Shown piece by piece: positions 40,336 through 52,953 of a stretch of DNA of 64,000 nt. The notes beneath the pieces are model-generated. The model was not told the origin of the DNA, ran no database searches, and worked only from the letters and a program-made list of their open reading frames with translations. The stretch is from Mactromeris polynyma. Lineage: Eukaryota; Mollusca; Bivalvia; Venerida; Mactridae. The stretch is from the NCBI GenBank assembly GCA_032209605.1, contig JASFXZ010000013.1, positions 6,347,401 to 6,411,400 on the forward strand. The letters run 5' to 3'. Position 1 is the first letter of the stretch, and every line of letters starts with the position of its first letter. A program made the translations under genes and the position numbers.

Positions 40336-40840
40336 CTATTTTCCGCTTTTACACGGCTACTAAACGCCAGCTCCACCACTTATCGGTGGTGCAAAGAAAA
40401 TGAGCTGTCGACACTTCCGTGGTGCAGCTGTGCCTTGTGTTTACTTCTACACACGTGAGTATGATTTATATTTTATTTGATAATTTTATTAAACGGACAT
40501 ATTTCGAAAATCGGAGAATGTGGTACCGTGTAAGAACACTTTTACAGCAGGTTGGCTTCGATTTCGTTTCAATATTGTGCGAACTGTGGTGCCAGGAGAT
40601 TTTCTCCCGAATCGGACTTGTGCATATTTTGAGATCTGCTAGCATTTCAAGTAACTTCTGGCGCATGCAAATATAACTGTTATTTATAGTATTTACGCCG
40701 GAACACAACAGAACTTATAAGCACTTCTTAAAAAGGACATATGCACATATTTATAAAAGTGGTGGCGCTGTTGCTCTAGTGATGGCGCTGTCGAGTAGTG
40801 GTGGCGCTGTCGTTATGTAGCCGTGTTTTAGTGTAAATAG
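40336..40840. mobile_element. 505-bp element with ~45-bp terminal inverted repeats
   Basis: The left end reads CTATTTTCCGCTTTTACACG then GCTACTAAACG...CCACCACT. The reverse complement of the right end reads CTATTTACACTAAAACACGG then CTACATAACG...CCACCACT. GTGGTGGCGCTGTCG-like motifs repeat inside the right end. No obvious target duplication and no coding sequence. Confidence 0.65.
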
Positions 40841-41790
40841 AGCTAGTCGAAGAAATATGAGGCAAGGCAAAGTAAGCCTTTGGAAAGATTTATTACTTAC
40901 ATCTACCACATGCGAAGAAGAACAACAACACTGCGACCTTTTCGATGATAAAATAAGTTAAACAAAATGATTGAATGTACGATGCACGGCAGTATTTCCT
41001 TAACTGCAATACACTTAATGCTACCATTAACATTTTAAATAATGATTAAAGGAATAATGTTATAGATTTTCATGAACATTTGCATTATCTGTCTCAAATA
41101 GATGATACAACAAATTCTGCAAAATATGATAAGATAACTAAACTTATCATTGAGATACATGTATAAACATTTTAACTAGCCAATTCTCCTATAGGAAACT
41201 CACAAAATTAGCTCGTTGTCTTTCGGAACTCAGAGCCAACAAAGGGATACTCCAAGAGTGAAGAATGATCTTTAAGAGATATATAACGTTAAACTATAAA
41301 ATTGAAAAAATAATGTAATTTCTTGGTACCAAAATCGAACACGTCTGGAAAAATAAAAGAAGGTAATCCTGATACTACAATCATGGACCTGTCTTATCAG
41401 GGTATTTTATATACATGCTTAAACACATCAACTACTTCCGGCAGAATTCGAACTGCTTACGACCGCAAATCTTACGAAAACCCCGTTTGGTCCCTCTGGT
41501 GAAAACATGATTGGTCAGATTTTAAAAAGCCCGCTTCGAGGATAACATTAATTGGTTTGTTTAAAATATGTATGTCAAAATCAATGTTATACAGCTGCGC
41601 CGAAAAAGTACAGATAATTATGATCTTACGTCATCTGACTTAGCAATAACATATGTATAATATAATACACAGTTGGCACCTCAATGGAATTTGTATTTGA
41701 ACATGTCTAACACATAACACGAATGCTGTGATGACATTAATTACTAGGCGTGTATAATACAGTAATAAAAGCAGGGTAAAATGGTTGTTG
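40841..41790. other. Intergenic, no gene seen
   Basis: Lies between the 505-bp element and the sulfotransferase stop. No clear AATAAA signal was found on the minus strand here. Confidence 0.5.
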
Positions 41791-42470
41791 TCACAATAAC
41801 ATAAAGAAATCCGGCAAAACAATTGATGGAGTTGACTGGTTTAGTAAGGAAGGAACATCGTTGTAATGTCTCATATTAAAGATTACAGTAATGTCCCTAC
41901 ACTGTGAATGTACAAGATTAACAACATTATACAACATGGTATACCGCCACCAAAATGCATTGTTCTCTTTCCTCATTTCAACTTGCTCCGGGTATTTTGT
42001 TGCAGATGTATCACTGGCCTCTCTAAGTTTTGTAATCGTATTCACAGCCACGTGTTTCATTCCAATGTAATCATACAGAAGAGTAATCTTTCCTGACATG
42101 TCACTTTTAATATCCTCATAAAAGACAAATTTCAATCTATTCTTGAATTTATCAGCAATTTTTATACCACCCAATAAATCCACCATCATCTTCTCACATA
42201 GAATTCTAGAATTTTGGAATATGTTGCCTATTGGATAATTATGCCAGTTCATTCGACTGTGAATAACAGCTCTAGGATCTCTGTATAAATGTATCACTTT
42301 AAGATTATCAAAGCGTTCTAGCAGTTTTTCCAAGGATCCTGTTGTCATTCGTAGCACTTTAGTTATCACATGATCCGCAGCTTTACATGTTTCTTCTAAT
42401 CTTCGCAAGCATGTTCCTTTAGGATGTGGTTCCTGGGTGATACAGTCCCGGTATATTGCCCAACTCGGTC
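41791..42470 (-). CDS. Sulfotransferase exon 4 (3'-PAPS motif, C-terminus)
   Basis: Acceptor TTTTGCAG, phase 1; stop at 41793-41791. Encodes LKVIHLYRDPRAVIHSRMNW, a CEKMMVDL segment, RLKFVFYEDIKSDM and a C-terminal part, in the order expected for the family. Confidence 0.88.
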
Positions 42471-45400
42471 CTGCAAAACAAAACAATATAAGCAAGTAAA
42501 TTAATGTTCATGTGTCTTTGTATTATCTGTTGTAAATTATACTACATATACGCCACATACTATATATACGATATAGTTAACTTGATTTATTGCTAACGTG
42601 TATAAACATGGTATTATCGTTGAATGCCTGGTACACAATTATGATGTTGGGATAATGGAGATAATGTTGATGATGAAATTGAAGATGTCCATGTACTAGT
42701 TGTTGATGATACTGATGATGATGATTACAACGGAGACGACAACGTTCTTAGTAGTGGTAGTACTGATGATGATGAGGACAAAGAAAGGGAAATTGGTCTT
42801 GATGGTTATTACGATGATGATGATGCTGAAAACAACAATGCTCTTGATATTGAAGATGATGATAATGCCAATGCCAAAGTGAATATGAACTTACCTCCAT
42901 GCTGGTGTAATGAATGAACATGACCGACCACAAGGTTACTTATCCTGCTAAAATCACATCTGTATATATCTGTCAGTACATCTACTAGTACATCTATAGG
43001 CGTGTCGTATCTGTAAACATAAAAAGACAATTGGACCGATTTTTGATTAAATCTGGTGAGAATATCGTCAATTAAATATCGAGTGACCATTCAAAACTGG
43101 GTCATTTACAGTCTAAAACTAGGTCACTAGGTCACATCAAAGCAAAACCTTGTTTGCACTTTTAAGGCCCTTTTTATCACCTGATCTCATTAACAGATTT
43201 TGCACTCGGTAACTTTCTAGCAGAAAGGAGAGAAAATGTAAAATGGCTGCATATTGCAATGTACTGATATATCGTGATACCTCTAAACATGACCATATAA
43301 TATATAACTTGCATTACCGTACTTCCTTCTGGTAGAACTTATTGATATCGACTACAGAATAATCATCTTTGCCAAAATATTTGTCACTTGAATGATATTT
43401 TACATCATCACTTGCGTTCCTGTTATAGTTAAGTTGGGTACTTGTAATCTTCCTGAAAATGATGCAATAGTGACTAAGTGGGTGAAAATGGAAAAATGGT
43501 AAAAGTCAAAGTGACATCAGTCCCTCGAGAGCGACCGTCTCTTGAGCAACAACCTCTCCATGTAATACAATTTACAGCCAATGTATGTTCTTTAGAGAAA
43601 CAATCTCTCAACAACTGTTACTACTTGATTACATTCCCCAGAGTGTTGCTCTGAAGAGGACGTGCACAATGTGGCATCACAATTTGTTGCGTATCTGTCT
43701 GAGCACTTTCATTGTTTGAATAGCATGTGTACAATGACATTACGAATGGTCACATAGCTGTCACTAGAGTAACAACATAAACTTCAAATCTCATTTGTTC
43801 GGACTTTTCGCTCTATCGCCCTGTCGTCATCGTACCGCTAAATTCACTGTTTGTTCCATGCTTAAAACATGTTTGTTTTGAATAAGCCTACCAAGCAAAA
43901 TTTAGGTGGGTAGGTAATTAGTCATTTATTTGTTATTTTATGGTAATACCAGCGTTATCTATTAAAACGCTACCAATAAATTACAATCAGACCCTTCAAT
44001 TTATTTTGAAATAGGGGCCATCTTCACGGGAAACGAACATTTTTGCAATAATGGCATTGTTGTTTGTTGTTTCTTATTTGTTCAACCTCTGGTCCTAACA
44101 CAACAGAAACGTCAAAAGAAAAATGTGCGGGTACAAGAGCTCAATATAGTAGGTGTAGACAGCATTATGTAAATATACAGTATAACCTGTCTATAACGAT
44201 AACTACACCAAGTGGTACCACTATGAACTATCGGATGTGCTTTGTTACTCTGGTGCCAGATGATAGCACGTGGAGCTAGATTCGTGGACGCGAATTGATG
44301 TACACTACTGTTGTCTTCTTAAATTTAAAAAAAAAACATTTAACACAAATCTGAGTCATAATCCATTAAAAAGGAGTTTAGCCCGTCACGAATTTAGCTG
44401 CGTGATAAAGCATTTTACTTGACTTTTACAGGAAGAGAACCCAATCACAAACAGAACACTAAGAGGAGAGAAAACTAAACAACTCCGCCTGCATTTAATT
44501 GGAGAGCCACTACATTCGTTTCGCTTTAACCCATCGACCTAAAGGTTTTGTAAGTGAACAGTAAATCGTATTAACATTTGGGGGTGGTTGTGCGATTTGT
44601 ATAAGGCATTTCATGTTTGGCTTTTTCGTTCAAATGTTCTTCGAAAACTCAAAACTTTACTGAATTGTACAGGTCTAATGATGAAGTCGAAATACTTATA
44701 AATAAAAAAAACGTATCGATATTTTCCCTTTTTTAACGAACGAGGTAGATAGTTAGCGACTGAATACAAGAGAGAGAGAATAAGTTCCTACATAAGACAG
44801 TGCTTCCCATACGGACCTCCGGGAAAACACATAAACATAAGGCACTTGAGGAGGTTAAAGGGTACAAACATTCTGGTACAAAGGCGCTAGGAAGGGCCTG
44901 ACAGACCATAAGAAATAAATAGGAGAATCAAAGAGGACAAACAGTGAAGTGGGTAATTAATGTATGGAAAAGAACTCACAGGACATGTCTAGACAGCTGG
45001 CAACAATATGCCGAAACTGGGCAGAAAATAACCTGAACACTGTATAAAGTGACAGAATTGCACAGGGAAAAGGGAAATATAACAAACAACCGACCTGCAG
45101 TTCAAGGTCCCACGTACGTCACACTCTTTGCTTGGAGACTCGTAAAATTTCCATAAACCAAAATACCACAAAGGTTCGTAGAAATAGAAGGAATCATTTC
45201 TGTAAAGAGAGAAATTTACTATTACATACTGTGACAGTTTTGCACCTTCAACATTTTCCCCGGGGCTGACGGAGACCTGACCCAGGGAATCTAATTCCAG
45301 CCACAGAGCCAAGCATTTAGTCCAAATCCTCACAGTGGGAGATGCCAATTCCCCACTTCCGGGATCTATTTCTTGGGACCCGGAATCATTCGGCGTGTCA

Positions 45401-46941
45401 AATTCCCACCTGTCAGGAATCATCTCAAGTCCCATCCATACCCCCGAAGCAAAAATTAATAAGTGCACTTAATGAAAATGGTTTAAATAGATCATGAAAA
45501 CGTGTATACTCGTACTGAGAAAACATGCTAGTTTGGGGGTTATTTTGAAAGAACGGCCGTTACTGTAGGGCAAATTTGACGTGCATGGTACTACAACACA
45601 GAGAGAATACATAACTACGGGGAACGCCACATACACAAGACAATACCTCCCCACGCAGACCTCAGGAAAAATAACAATCCACAAAACATAATGCACTTAA
45701 GGAGGTCAAACGGTACACATAGCAAGGAACAGAGGCACAAGGAATGGCCCAACTGACCATAAGGAATAATTAGGAGAATCAAAGTGGACAGTAAAGGTAG
45801 GAGGAAATACGATATAGTCATTACATTGTAATTGACGTCACAGGCGTGTATTCACATCCATGTATTACTTTCGATACTTCCTTAGTGAAAAAACATATGA
45901 CGCGACGTCGTATTTGCCTTACAGTTACGGCCGTTGTTATTGTGGAAGAAAATGTTCATTTTTATCGATAAAATCGCATTTATTACTATCGTGTGGACGT
46001 TACTGTACGCATTATATTCGTGATCATAAATAACTGAAATTATCAGACTTGCTTTCGAAATACGATTAAAACACTCCCCAAAGTCATATAGTCCGTTTAA
46101 TGAATTCAGTATTATTTACCCCGTTATGTAAAGTCTCATGTATGTGTTATGAAACTGATACACAATATGAAATCTCGAAACAATGTCACATTGATATGAA
46201 ATCAGTAGCTTATGTGATTACGCAGAAATCCTGTCCATTATCAGCTATTCAATGTATTTACCAATCGATAAGATAATATAACACTTCACTAGCGATACAA
46301 ACATGTTTCGATATTATATGAGTGAAAATGTCGTCGTGTATTATAGGAGATTATTCGTGTTTTAACGCATCCTTGCTGACCAAAATCTATTTCGAATTAT
46401 TTTATTTTTTATGGTGGCATATTTCTGCCACAAGTTAACTACATAATCAACTTAAAAAGTATGTGGTTATCAAAATTAGACAAATTGTCGTGTTAAAAAA
46501 TTCATCTGGTATGAACATTTATCACGATACTTATCTAGTTAACCACATATTTTTCTAGTTAATTAAGTAGTTAACTGGTGGCAGAAATGTGCCACCATAT
46601 TTTTCAAATGGGGCATAACTAAGGTAATACAGCGAATATTCCAGATTTTAGGGTGAATGAAGACCCCAGACAGACATCAGGATAGAACCACCGACCTTCA
46701 GTAAGCCAGCTGGATATCTCCCTCATTAATAAATGCTACCCACCTAACGGGATTCGAATGGGATATACGATATGTAATTTCACATGATGAATTTAAAGAT
46801 TGAAAGTTGTTACCTAAATCCAAGGGCCTGGCCTAGAAACGTTGATCCGCTGCTCATGTAAGAGTTTATTAAAACATTCTGTCGTGACGTTGCCATGGTA
46901 ACCTTCTCAGGTTTTGGTAAATTTACACTTATGTAGTCCAT
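41791..46941 (-). CDS. Carbohydrate (GlcNAc/Gal-6-O type) sulfotransferase, 4 exons
   Basis: Golgi-type sulfotransferase that moves sulfate from PAPS to a sugar hydroxyl; the exact sugar cannot be told. Minus-strand exons are 46941-46814, 45199-45095, 43010-42895 and 42470-41791. All introns are GT-AG and phases agree, giving 342 residues. The 5'-phosphosulfate motif is SSGSTFLG (residues 30-37), followed by FYFYEPLW (47-54) and the CDFS-containing segment; the 3'-phosphate motif is RDPRAVIHSR (180-189). This order and wording match the CHST1-7 family. Most members are 380-480 residues with an N-terminal membrane anchor. None is seen here, and an upstream exon could join at a fair acceptor (TTATCAG) just before the ATG. 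An in-frame TGA lies upstream. The gene converges on PAN2. Confidence 0.85.
42640..42880. repeat. Degenerate GAT/ATG-rich tract
   Basis: Trinucleotide-biased sequence (GATGATGATGATTAC and similar) in the sulfotransferase intron. One frame reads as an acidic stretch without an ATG; not supported as coding. Confidence 0.6.
42895..43010 (-). CDS. Sulfotransferase exon 3
   Basis: Acceptor TTTACAG, donor TGGAG|GTAAGT, phase 2 to 1. Encodes VDVLTDIYRCDFSRISNLVV, like the LLRCDFS segment of CHST proteins. Confidence 0.82.
43011..44760. other. Sulfotransferase intron, no further gene
   Basis: One frame at 44064-44279 (+) encodes a 71-residue Cys/Thr-rich peptide I do not recognise. No splice sites or family motif support it. 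Confidence 0.4.
44765..44945. repeat. Direct repeat, copy 1 (partner 45590-45795)
   Basis: Shares CGGACCTCCGGGAAAACA, AGGCACTTGAGGAGGT, GACCATAAGAAATAA and TAGGAGAATCAAAG with the second copy. The pair brackets sulfotransferase exon 2. Confidence 0.6.
45095..45199 (-). CDS. Sulfotransferase exon 2
   Basis: Acceptor TTTACAG, donor TGCAG|GTCGGT, phase 2 to 2. Encodes NDSFYFYEPLWYFGLWKFYE and CDVRGTLNC; FYxYEPLW is a family hallmark. Confidence 0.85.
45590..45795. repeat. Direct repeat, copy 2 (partner 44765-44945)
   Basis: Same order of blocks as copy 1: CAGACCTCAGGAAAAATA, ATGCACTTAAGGAGGT, GACCATAAGGAATAAT, TAGGAGAATCAAAG. An unclassified dispersed element. Confidence 0.6.
46411..46598. mobile_element. 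188-bp MITE with long terminal inverted repeats
   Basis: Ends ATGGTGGCATATTTCTGCCAC and GTGGCAGAAATGTGCCACCAT pair over at least 20 bases, with further pairing inward (AGTTAACTAC/GTAGTTAACT). T-rich flanks hide any target duplication. Confidence 0.75.
46814..46941 (-). CDS. Sulfotransferase exon 1 (5'-PAPS motif)
   Basis: ATG at 46941-46939, donor TTTAG|GTAACA, ends in phase 2. Encodes MDYISVNLPKPEK and NSYMSSGSTFLGQALGF. The family's usual Arg before Ser-Gly-Ser is Ser here. The start is the first in-frame Met after a TGA, but a further upstream exon is possible. Confidence 0.8.
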
Positions 46942-47258
46942 TGTGTAATCTTCGCCGAACGGGACTGATAACGAGAATCAAAGGTCTGAGATATGTTTAG
47001 TGCACAAGTACCAAGATAAATTGGGAGTATGATATATCTAGGGTAGTAAAATCGGACTCGAAACATAATTGACTTTTCTGCAGATATTGATTGACAGCTC
47101 GCGTTAGCCAATCGCGTTGCAGTATTCGCGCACACCTCCGGCATTGTTTTATCGACGCCATTTTGTTAGACAAGCGTTAGAGTTGTCAACAAATTTGTCA
47201 AAGAGTGGTAGTTTTCTGGAAAGCAAATTACAGGGTGTTTATTATTGATCTAAGACAA

Positions 47259-47467
47259 TGGTGAAAAGGTGTAGCTTCGGGCATTGTGTGATAGTGACAA
47301 TAGATGTCCAGACTGATAGGTGGCGTGAAATTATTACCTTTTCAACAACAACAACAACCAAAACCTAAGACAAATGCATGCGGTGGATTAAGTTGTGCGA
47401 CAGACCGCATCACGAGTTAAATCCGTCTAAACTTAACGCAAACAGATATGCCCCATTGATAAAAAGA
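47259..47467 (+). pseudogene. Broken THAP-domain sequence
   Basis: THAP domains are zinc-dependent DNA-binding modules found in transcription factors and P-type transposases. Here MVKRCSFGHC is followed, after a frame change, by SDNRCPD; then by GVKLLPF in another frame; then by KCMRWIKLCDRPHHELNPSK and LNANRY, ending at a stop before the final C-x2-H pair. The segments are in the usual THAP order, but two or more shifts and an internal TGA/TAG break the frame. A CAACAACAACAACAAC run sits at one break. Either a dead gene or a transposon remnant. Confidence 0.75.
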
Positions 47468-47469
47468 TA

Positions 47470-49390
47470 ACTATTTGTTTGGTATTTGGTATTTTTACCT
47501 TTAAATATCAGTTTGACTGGGAGGGGACACACATTGCAAGTTAATGAAAAGTATAGAAAAGCTTTAAACATGAAGAAACACAAATTTACAACTTAAAATG
47601 TATTTATTTCACATTGTTATCCAAGAAATAAAATAATCTTATACAATTTATTCTATTTAGCTAAAATGTTGCTATTTTGTTTTATTCCAACCAATCATTT
47701 GGAAGTGGTCCACATTTTCTCTCTCGGAAATATCGCTTTCTCGTATTCTAGTTTTAATCAGTTGCAATTTATAAATGTGAAAATATATCAAATTAACTAT
47801 ATTACATCTGCATTTTGAGGAACATAATATTATTTTTCTAAACTAAAATAATTGACTTATGTCAGCATTCAAGCAAGTATTTGGACTTGTTTTTGCTTAG
47901 AACGGACATTACTTTATAAATTTGTAATAAGCCTGAGTTTGTATAACTAAACATGACCAGAATCAATTATAAAATCAATAATTATTGCGATTAAAAAATG
48001 AAATTGAAACATATATACATGGAGAAAAATATCTTAGTTTTTGTAATAATTGATATTGATGAAAACTCTAAATACAGGTGATACCGGTATTGGTTACTCA
48101 CTGTCGAGTATTTCTTTCGAAAGTAACTTATATGTCAGAAAAGTTCTTATTTCTTCATTACATGTATTTCAATTGCATTGGGGGTTTACAATTTATGTAA
48201 GTATAGAAATTAGTAATATATCTGGTTTAAAATCCTATATATCACACCTACGAGTATGTTGATTTTGTTAAATAAATAAACCTATTTTCTAACAATCAAC
48301 ACAAGTCTGATCATTTATTTTTTATAAATGGTCATTTAGTTAAAGCTATAAAATAATTTACATTTCTCAACGTTGCTGTATATATGTGTCGGATGGTGAC
48401 AGCAAAAACTGATTGGATGCATATTGAACTCCCACTGGGTCAGACTGTGAAATGCTGATTACGGGGCTGGATAAGATATACATCTAGATAGTGCACACAC
48501 GCGACATTATTGTTTATCGCATAAAATTATATAATTTGTCCAACCAATGTACAGTCCTTGTGTCTGCCTCTGTTTCTATTTTATCATAGTATCTTTAAAG
48601 TATGATTTCTGGAATTTGTAGAAATATATGTTGCAGGATTTGAAGATTTGAGAAATAATCCTGATATTCTAATGTCCATCCCTTTTTGTAATGTCCATCT
48701 CCACACAAAATAAAGGTTGTTTATGTACACAAACATTTAGCTAACCTAAACTTGATGACTAAAATGACTTTCGTTCACACTAAATAACATCATACATAAG
48801 GGGACGGACATTACAGATTACGTTTCATGTTTTTGGGGGTAAATACTTCCCCTGTAAACCCGCAATAAACTGCAAACATGGACTTACATGGAATAATAAT
48901 GATCTCATGTAAATGTATTGCATAATAATTAGTTCGAAATGTATTTGATATAAAGGACATTCTAATATAAAATGGAATTCGTCTTCTAAAACATTACATA
49001 GTTGACATTTTCTTTCTGATCGTGGTATAGCATTTAAGGTTTATTCCATCTTCCCGTTTCAATTTCCAGTGTATGGCTTGAAACTCTAGTCAAAGCAAAT
49101 CTATATTAAGTAATATTTATTTTGTCAAGATATGGTTTAAAGTCGAAATATCACATAATGAGGAAAAATCCGATGGAATACTATCTACATCAGCCCGTTA
49201 TTGTTCTTTGTTCGACGCCATATTGGACATGGCTTGTCTAACGTGGTTACCGCGAGAACATGTTACTAAGGGGGGCGTGGCTACGAAGCGTCAGCAGAAA
49301 GGTCAATTGATAATCGATTGCCAATAGGAGAAGGTATGTGTCACACAATTGAAAAATAATCGATTATTTATTCTAATAATATATATTCAC
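47470..49390. other. No gene seen
   Basis: AT-rich. Two short TGTCCAT/ACGGACATTAC motifs (near 48673-48697 and 48802) face each other and may mark an old inverted-repeat element. No coding support. Confidence 0.5.
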
Positions 49391-49394
49391 AAAC

Positions 49395-50693
49395 ATAATC
49401 AGACAACAAATTTGCGTTATCGTCATACAAATGATTAAAACTTTTAAGCAAACACTAAATAAAACATTTATTAAAACGACATCAACTATTGGTTTATCAT
49501 GACCATTTTGTGTTCTTGTTTATATACACAGATATCAAGAAAAGCTGTTAATGCCAAAAATAAAACCATTTTTGTATTTTATTCCACTTGCTTACAAGAG
49601 CAAGTTGGTGCTGGTTGGTATTGAATTTCAGGAAAACTGATTAAGTCATTTGGTCGCCGTTTATGACTGAAAATTGTTAAAAACGGATAAAAACAAACGA
49701 ACATAGCGGAAGACGAACTGTGACTACTGTCTTTAAAAATCATTGTCTTAAAATGTGTAATCGTGATTCGTGAAATTATTATTCCAGGAGCAAACTCGCG
49801 TTATAACGATTAGACATTGAATGAGAATTGTGCGTCAAAAAGGTTTTCCTTTTTCCCTCCCCGTATATAGGCTGTAATTTCCGACCGTTTGTTTCAATTG
49901 TCACAATGGGAGTCCCAATGTTCATAAATACTATCATAAACTTTAGTAAAATGATTTCACTTGCCTTCCTCAATAGTTTCCGCAACACTTCGAAGTTCAC
50001 ATCGATATTTTTTCATCACGATGACTAAAATAGAAATATTATTTGATTTCAGTTTCGATCAATGAACGTCCAAAAGGTGTTATCGTAACGTTAGTGGGTT
50101 CCAAACTAGACATATGCAATAATCGCTGAATAAATCTCTAGAGGAGTTGGTAATCAAATAAGATACGGGAAAACCACAATTTATAAGTGCATCATAATAA
50201 TTTGCTGTATCCAACTTTATGTCACACTGATAATAATATTATCATTTTCACAACTTTATATACCGGTAGTTTGTTTACTTAACTACATTATATATTTTAT
50301 AAAACGTCTGACATTGGTTAGATGTCAGACATTTCCAAATCACACATGTGTTGTATCTTTACTGTGACATTTATAAATGAACTTCATTGACAAGGAAACA
50401 CAAAAATAAAATAGATAATGATGTTGATCAAGACATTTCTTGTACAAAACACAATGAAATGTTAACACTTAATTGAGAAATATTCACCAAAACGCATGTT
50501 TCTCGTTGTTTGATCAAAACTTCATAAAAATAATACGTTTACTTACAGAAAGAGTAGAAAATAAACAAAATTATCCAAACGAAACAACAAGAACGCATAC
50601 GCGAACATCGATTATAACATGTTGACCGTATCCAAGACATGGTTGTTACCTAATGCGGAATAGGTTAGTGCTGAAGTATAATTATGCATATAA
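49395..50693. repeat. Direct repeat ~1.3 kb, left copy (possible LTR)
   Basis: Aligns with 55566-56417 plus 58657-59213. Shared blocks include AAAACGACATCAACTATT, TTGCTTACAAGAGCAAGTT, GAGAATTGTGCGTCAAAAAG, GGGTTCCAAACTAG, GATACGGGAAAACCACAATT and GACCGTATCCAAGACATGGT. The left and right pair flank the retrotransposon interior in the same direction, as LTRs would, but clear TG...CA ends were not found. Confidence 0.7.
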
Positions 50694-51035
50694 TCACCAT
50701 GAAACGATGAGTAAACGGATAGACTTATTTCAATAATGATTTATCCAGAGTGCACAACTGTTTATATATAATTAAATACAACACATTACAACAATGCAGT
50801 ATCATAGTAAATTCATAGATAATGAAATCTAATATCAAGTTATCTGAACTGATTACCTTAAAACCGCTTGACTATATTTTCCCATCTCAGAAGGCTATGT
50901 TGCAGTACTTCTGAACAGGTTTTAAATATATGACTAACTACTCTACTCTTCATACGCGCAACCATTTATCACGATATTATTGATTTAAATTCCTAGTCTG
51001 GTCTGCTGAAAATTGTGAAAACATGCCCTTATATA

Positions 51036-51051
51036 CCCCCCCCCCCCCCCA
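51036..51051. repeat. Poly-C run
   Basis: An uninterrupted run of C of about 14-15 bases, just before GC-richer text with repeated AATTCCGC. Confidence 0.9.
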
Positions 51052-52911
51052 ATTCCGCATCTGCGCAATTCCGCTAGCCGCAGAATTTAGCGGAACGTCG
51101 CAATAGATAAGTGAATGCGTTCGAATAATTCCGCAAGAATTCTGCTGATAAAGCTCTAAGATTGTATAAAATACAGTAAAACTGGACTGGAAATACAAAG
51201 AAAAATATCAAATACATCATTGTGGGAAGACAATGTTTTATTCACACTTGTACAAATAGGCAAAGTGCAAACGAAAACGTTGAAAGCCCCGTAAATATGC
51301 GTTTGTTTACAAACAACGCACGCGCCCGGTCTGACGTCATATTCATGCACTGTACTGAACATTTATTCATACGTTATCATTATTTATGGTTTTAATTTGA
51401 TGAACTGTGTCGTTGATCGGCCTCCAAAATATCGAATATCGTGATCGCGACATTGTTTTTTGGTGGCAACAGTTAAGGAAATTGAGAGAGAATATTGTAG
51501 AGATATGCAAGGCAAAAATGGAACAAATGAAACTGTTAAGCAGAATCAGTATGATAATGATATGAATACTAGTGGATATCAAGAAAATTGTGTACTAGAT
51601 ACACATAGCGATATGAGGACACGTGCACATGGCTCACATTCTGGCTCAAATACTGAAGTACATGGTATGGTACAAGGAGAACATATTGACACATGTATTG
51701 CTATACAGGATATCCAAGGCAATAGGACAAATGTTGGAGTACATGGTATACAAAATGGTAGGACAGATGTTGGTATAAAATATTTATGAACGAATATGAG
51801 TAATCACAGCCATACAGCTACTGATACACAGAAACAAAAATATGAAATAGCAGTAGCAATTAATGAATAAATACAGACAAAAATGTCAAGTATAGAAAAT
51901 TCATTGCAAAAAAAAGTGTCACACTTAGAAATACCTTTGAACAGTGTTACACAAGAACTAAACATGCATTGCCAAATATACAAAACGAAAACAGAAACAA
52001 CATAAGTGATGTTTCACATTTACCATCAAGAAGAAGTTATAATCATAACTGCATACATCACAGCTCAGACTTTGTCTCTGATTGCAGCACTGACAGAGAA
52101 ATTAATATGGGTCAGTCAAATTCAAATGCACACTTCCATAGTAGTCGCAGAACAAAACATAACCCCAAATTACATGCATTTACTGGTGAAGAAACATGGA
52201 CAGTTTGGGACATTTGAGGATGTTGGTAGGAGACAAAATTGGTTCAATGATGAGAAATTAGAAATAACTGCCTAGATACAAGGTGTAGTTGGTCAAATCT
52301 TCTAGTAGATATACAATTGTCGAAACATCCAAAACATTCTGGATGAAATGTTCTGACAGAAATCGAATACAGGGTGAAGCTGTTGAAGAATATGCAGCAG
52401 ATCTTAATATACTGTATGATAAGGCCCATGCTAATAGAGGCAAGATGATCTCTTAGGGCGATCTTTGAATGGAATGATCGATGAACAGGTAAGGCTTCGT
52501 GTAGAATTTATCAAAGAACCAAAATACATTGATGAAACTATTTATGATATCGTATGCTTTCCAGAAATAAACAAAGAAACAACACACATACAACATATCA
52601 AAATGATATTAGACTTACAGAACAGATCAATGACTGTCATGATATATTTGGCTGTTCCGATGATGAAGCAATCAATGCTAGAGCAGTGTCTGGCATAAAC
52701 AAGCACAATAGTATTAGACAAGACAATAGCATTAACACGCATCATACTACAAATGCTTTAGAAACAGAAAATATTAGAAATTGTATGATCTGACTTAAAC
52801 GCCAGGAAAGAAAACTCACAGTTATCCCAACAAAATGGACAATCAAATATGTATTATATACCATATTATAGATATGACCATCAACGAAGTAATAATAGTA
52901 ATAATAAAAGT

Positions 52912-52953
52912 TGCTTCAATTGTGGAGAAACTGGTCATTTCATGCGCAATTGC
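52912..52953 (+). pseudogene. Retroelement CCHC zinc knuckle
   Basis: CFNCGETGHFMRNC fits C-x2-C-x4-H-x4-C, the nucleic-acid-binding knuckle at the end of gag. Confidence 0.88.

Noticed and set aside
42646..42917. Acidic plus-strand frame rich in Asp and Glu
   Set aside because: Degenerate GAT tract with no ATG after the upstream TGA; it overlaps the antisense donor of sulfotransferase exon 3.
44064..44279. 71-codon Cys/Thr-rich frame in the sulfotransferase intron
   Set aside because: No recognisable domain, no supporting splice sites, and length is within chance for this base composition.
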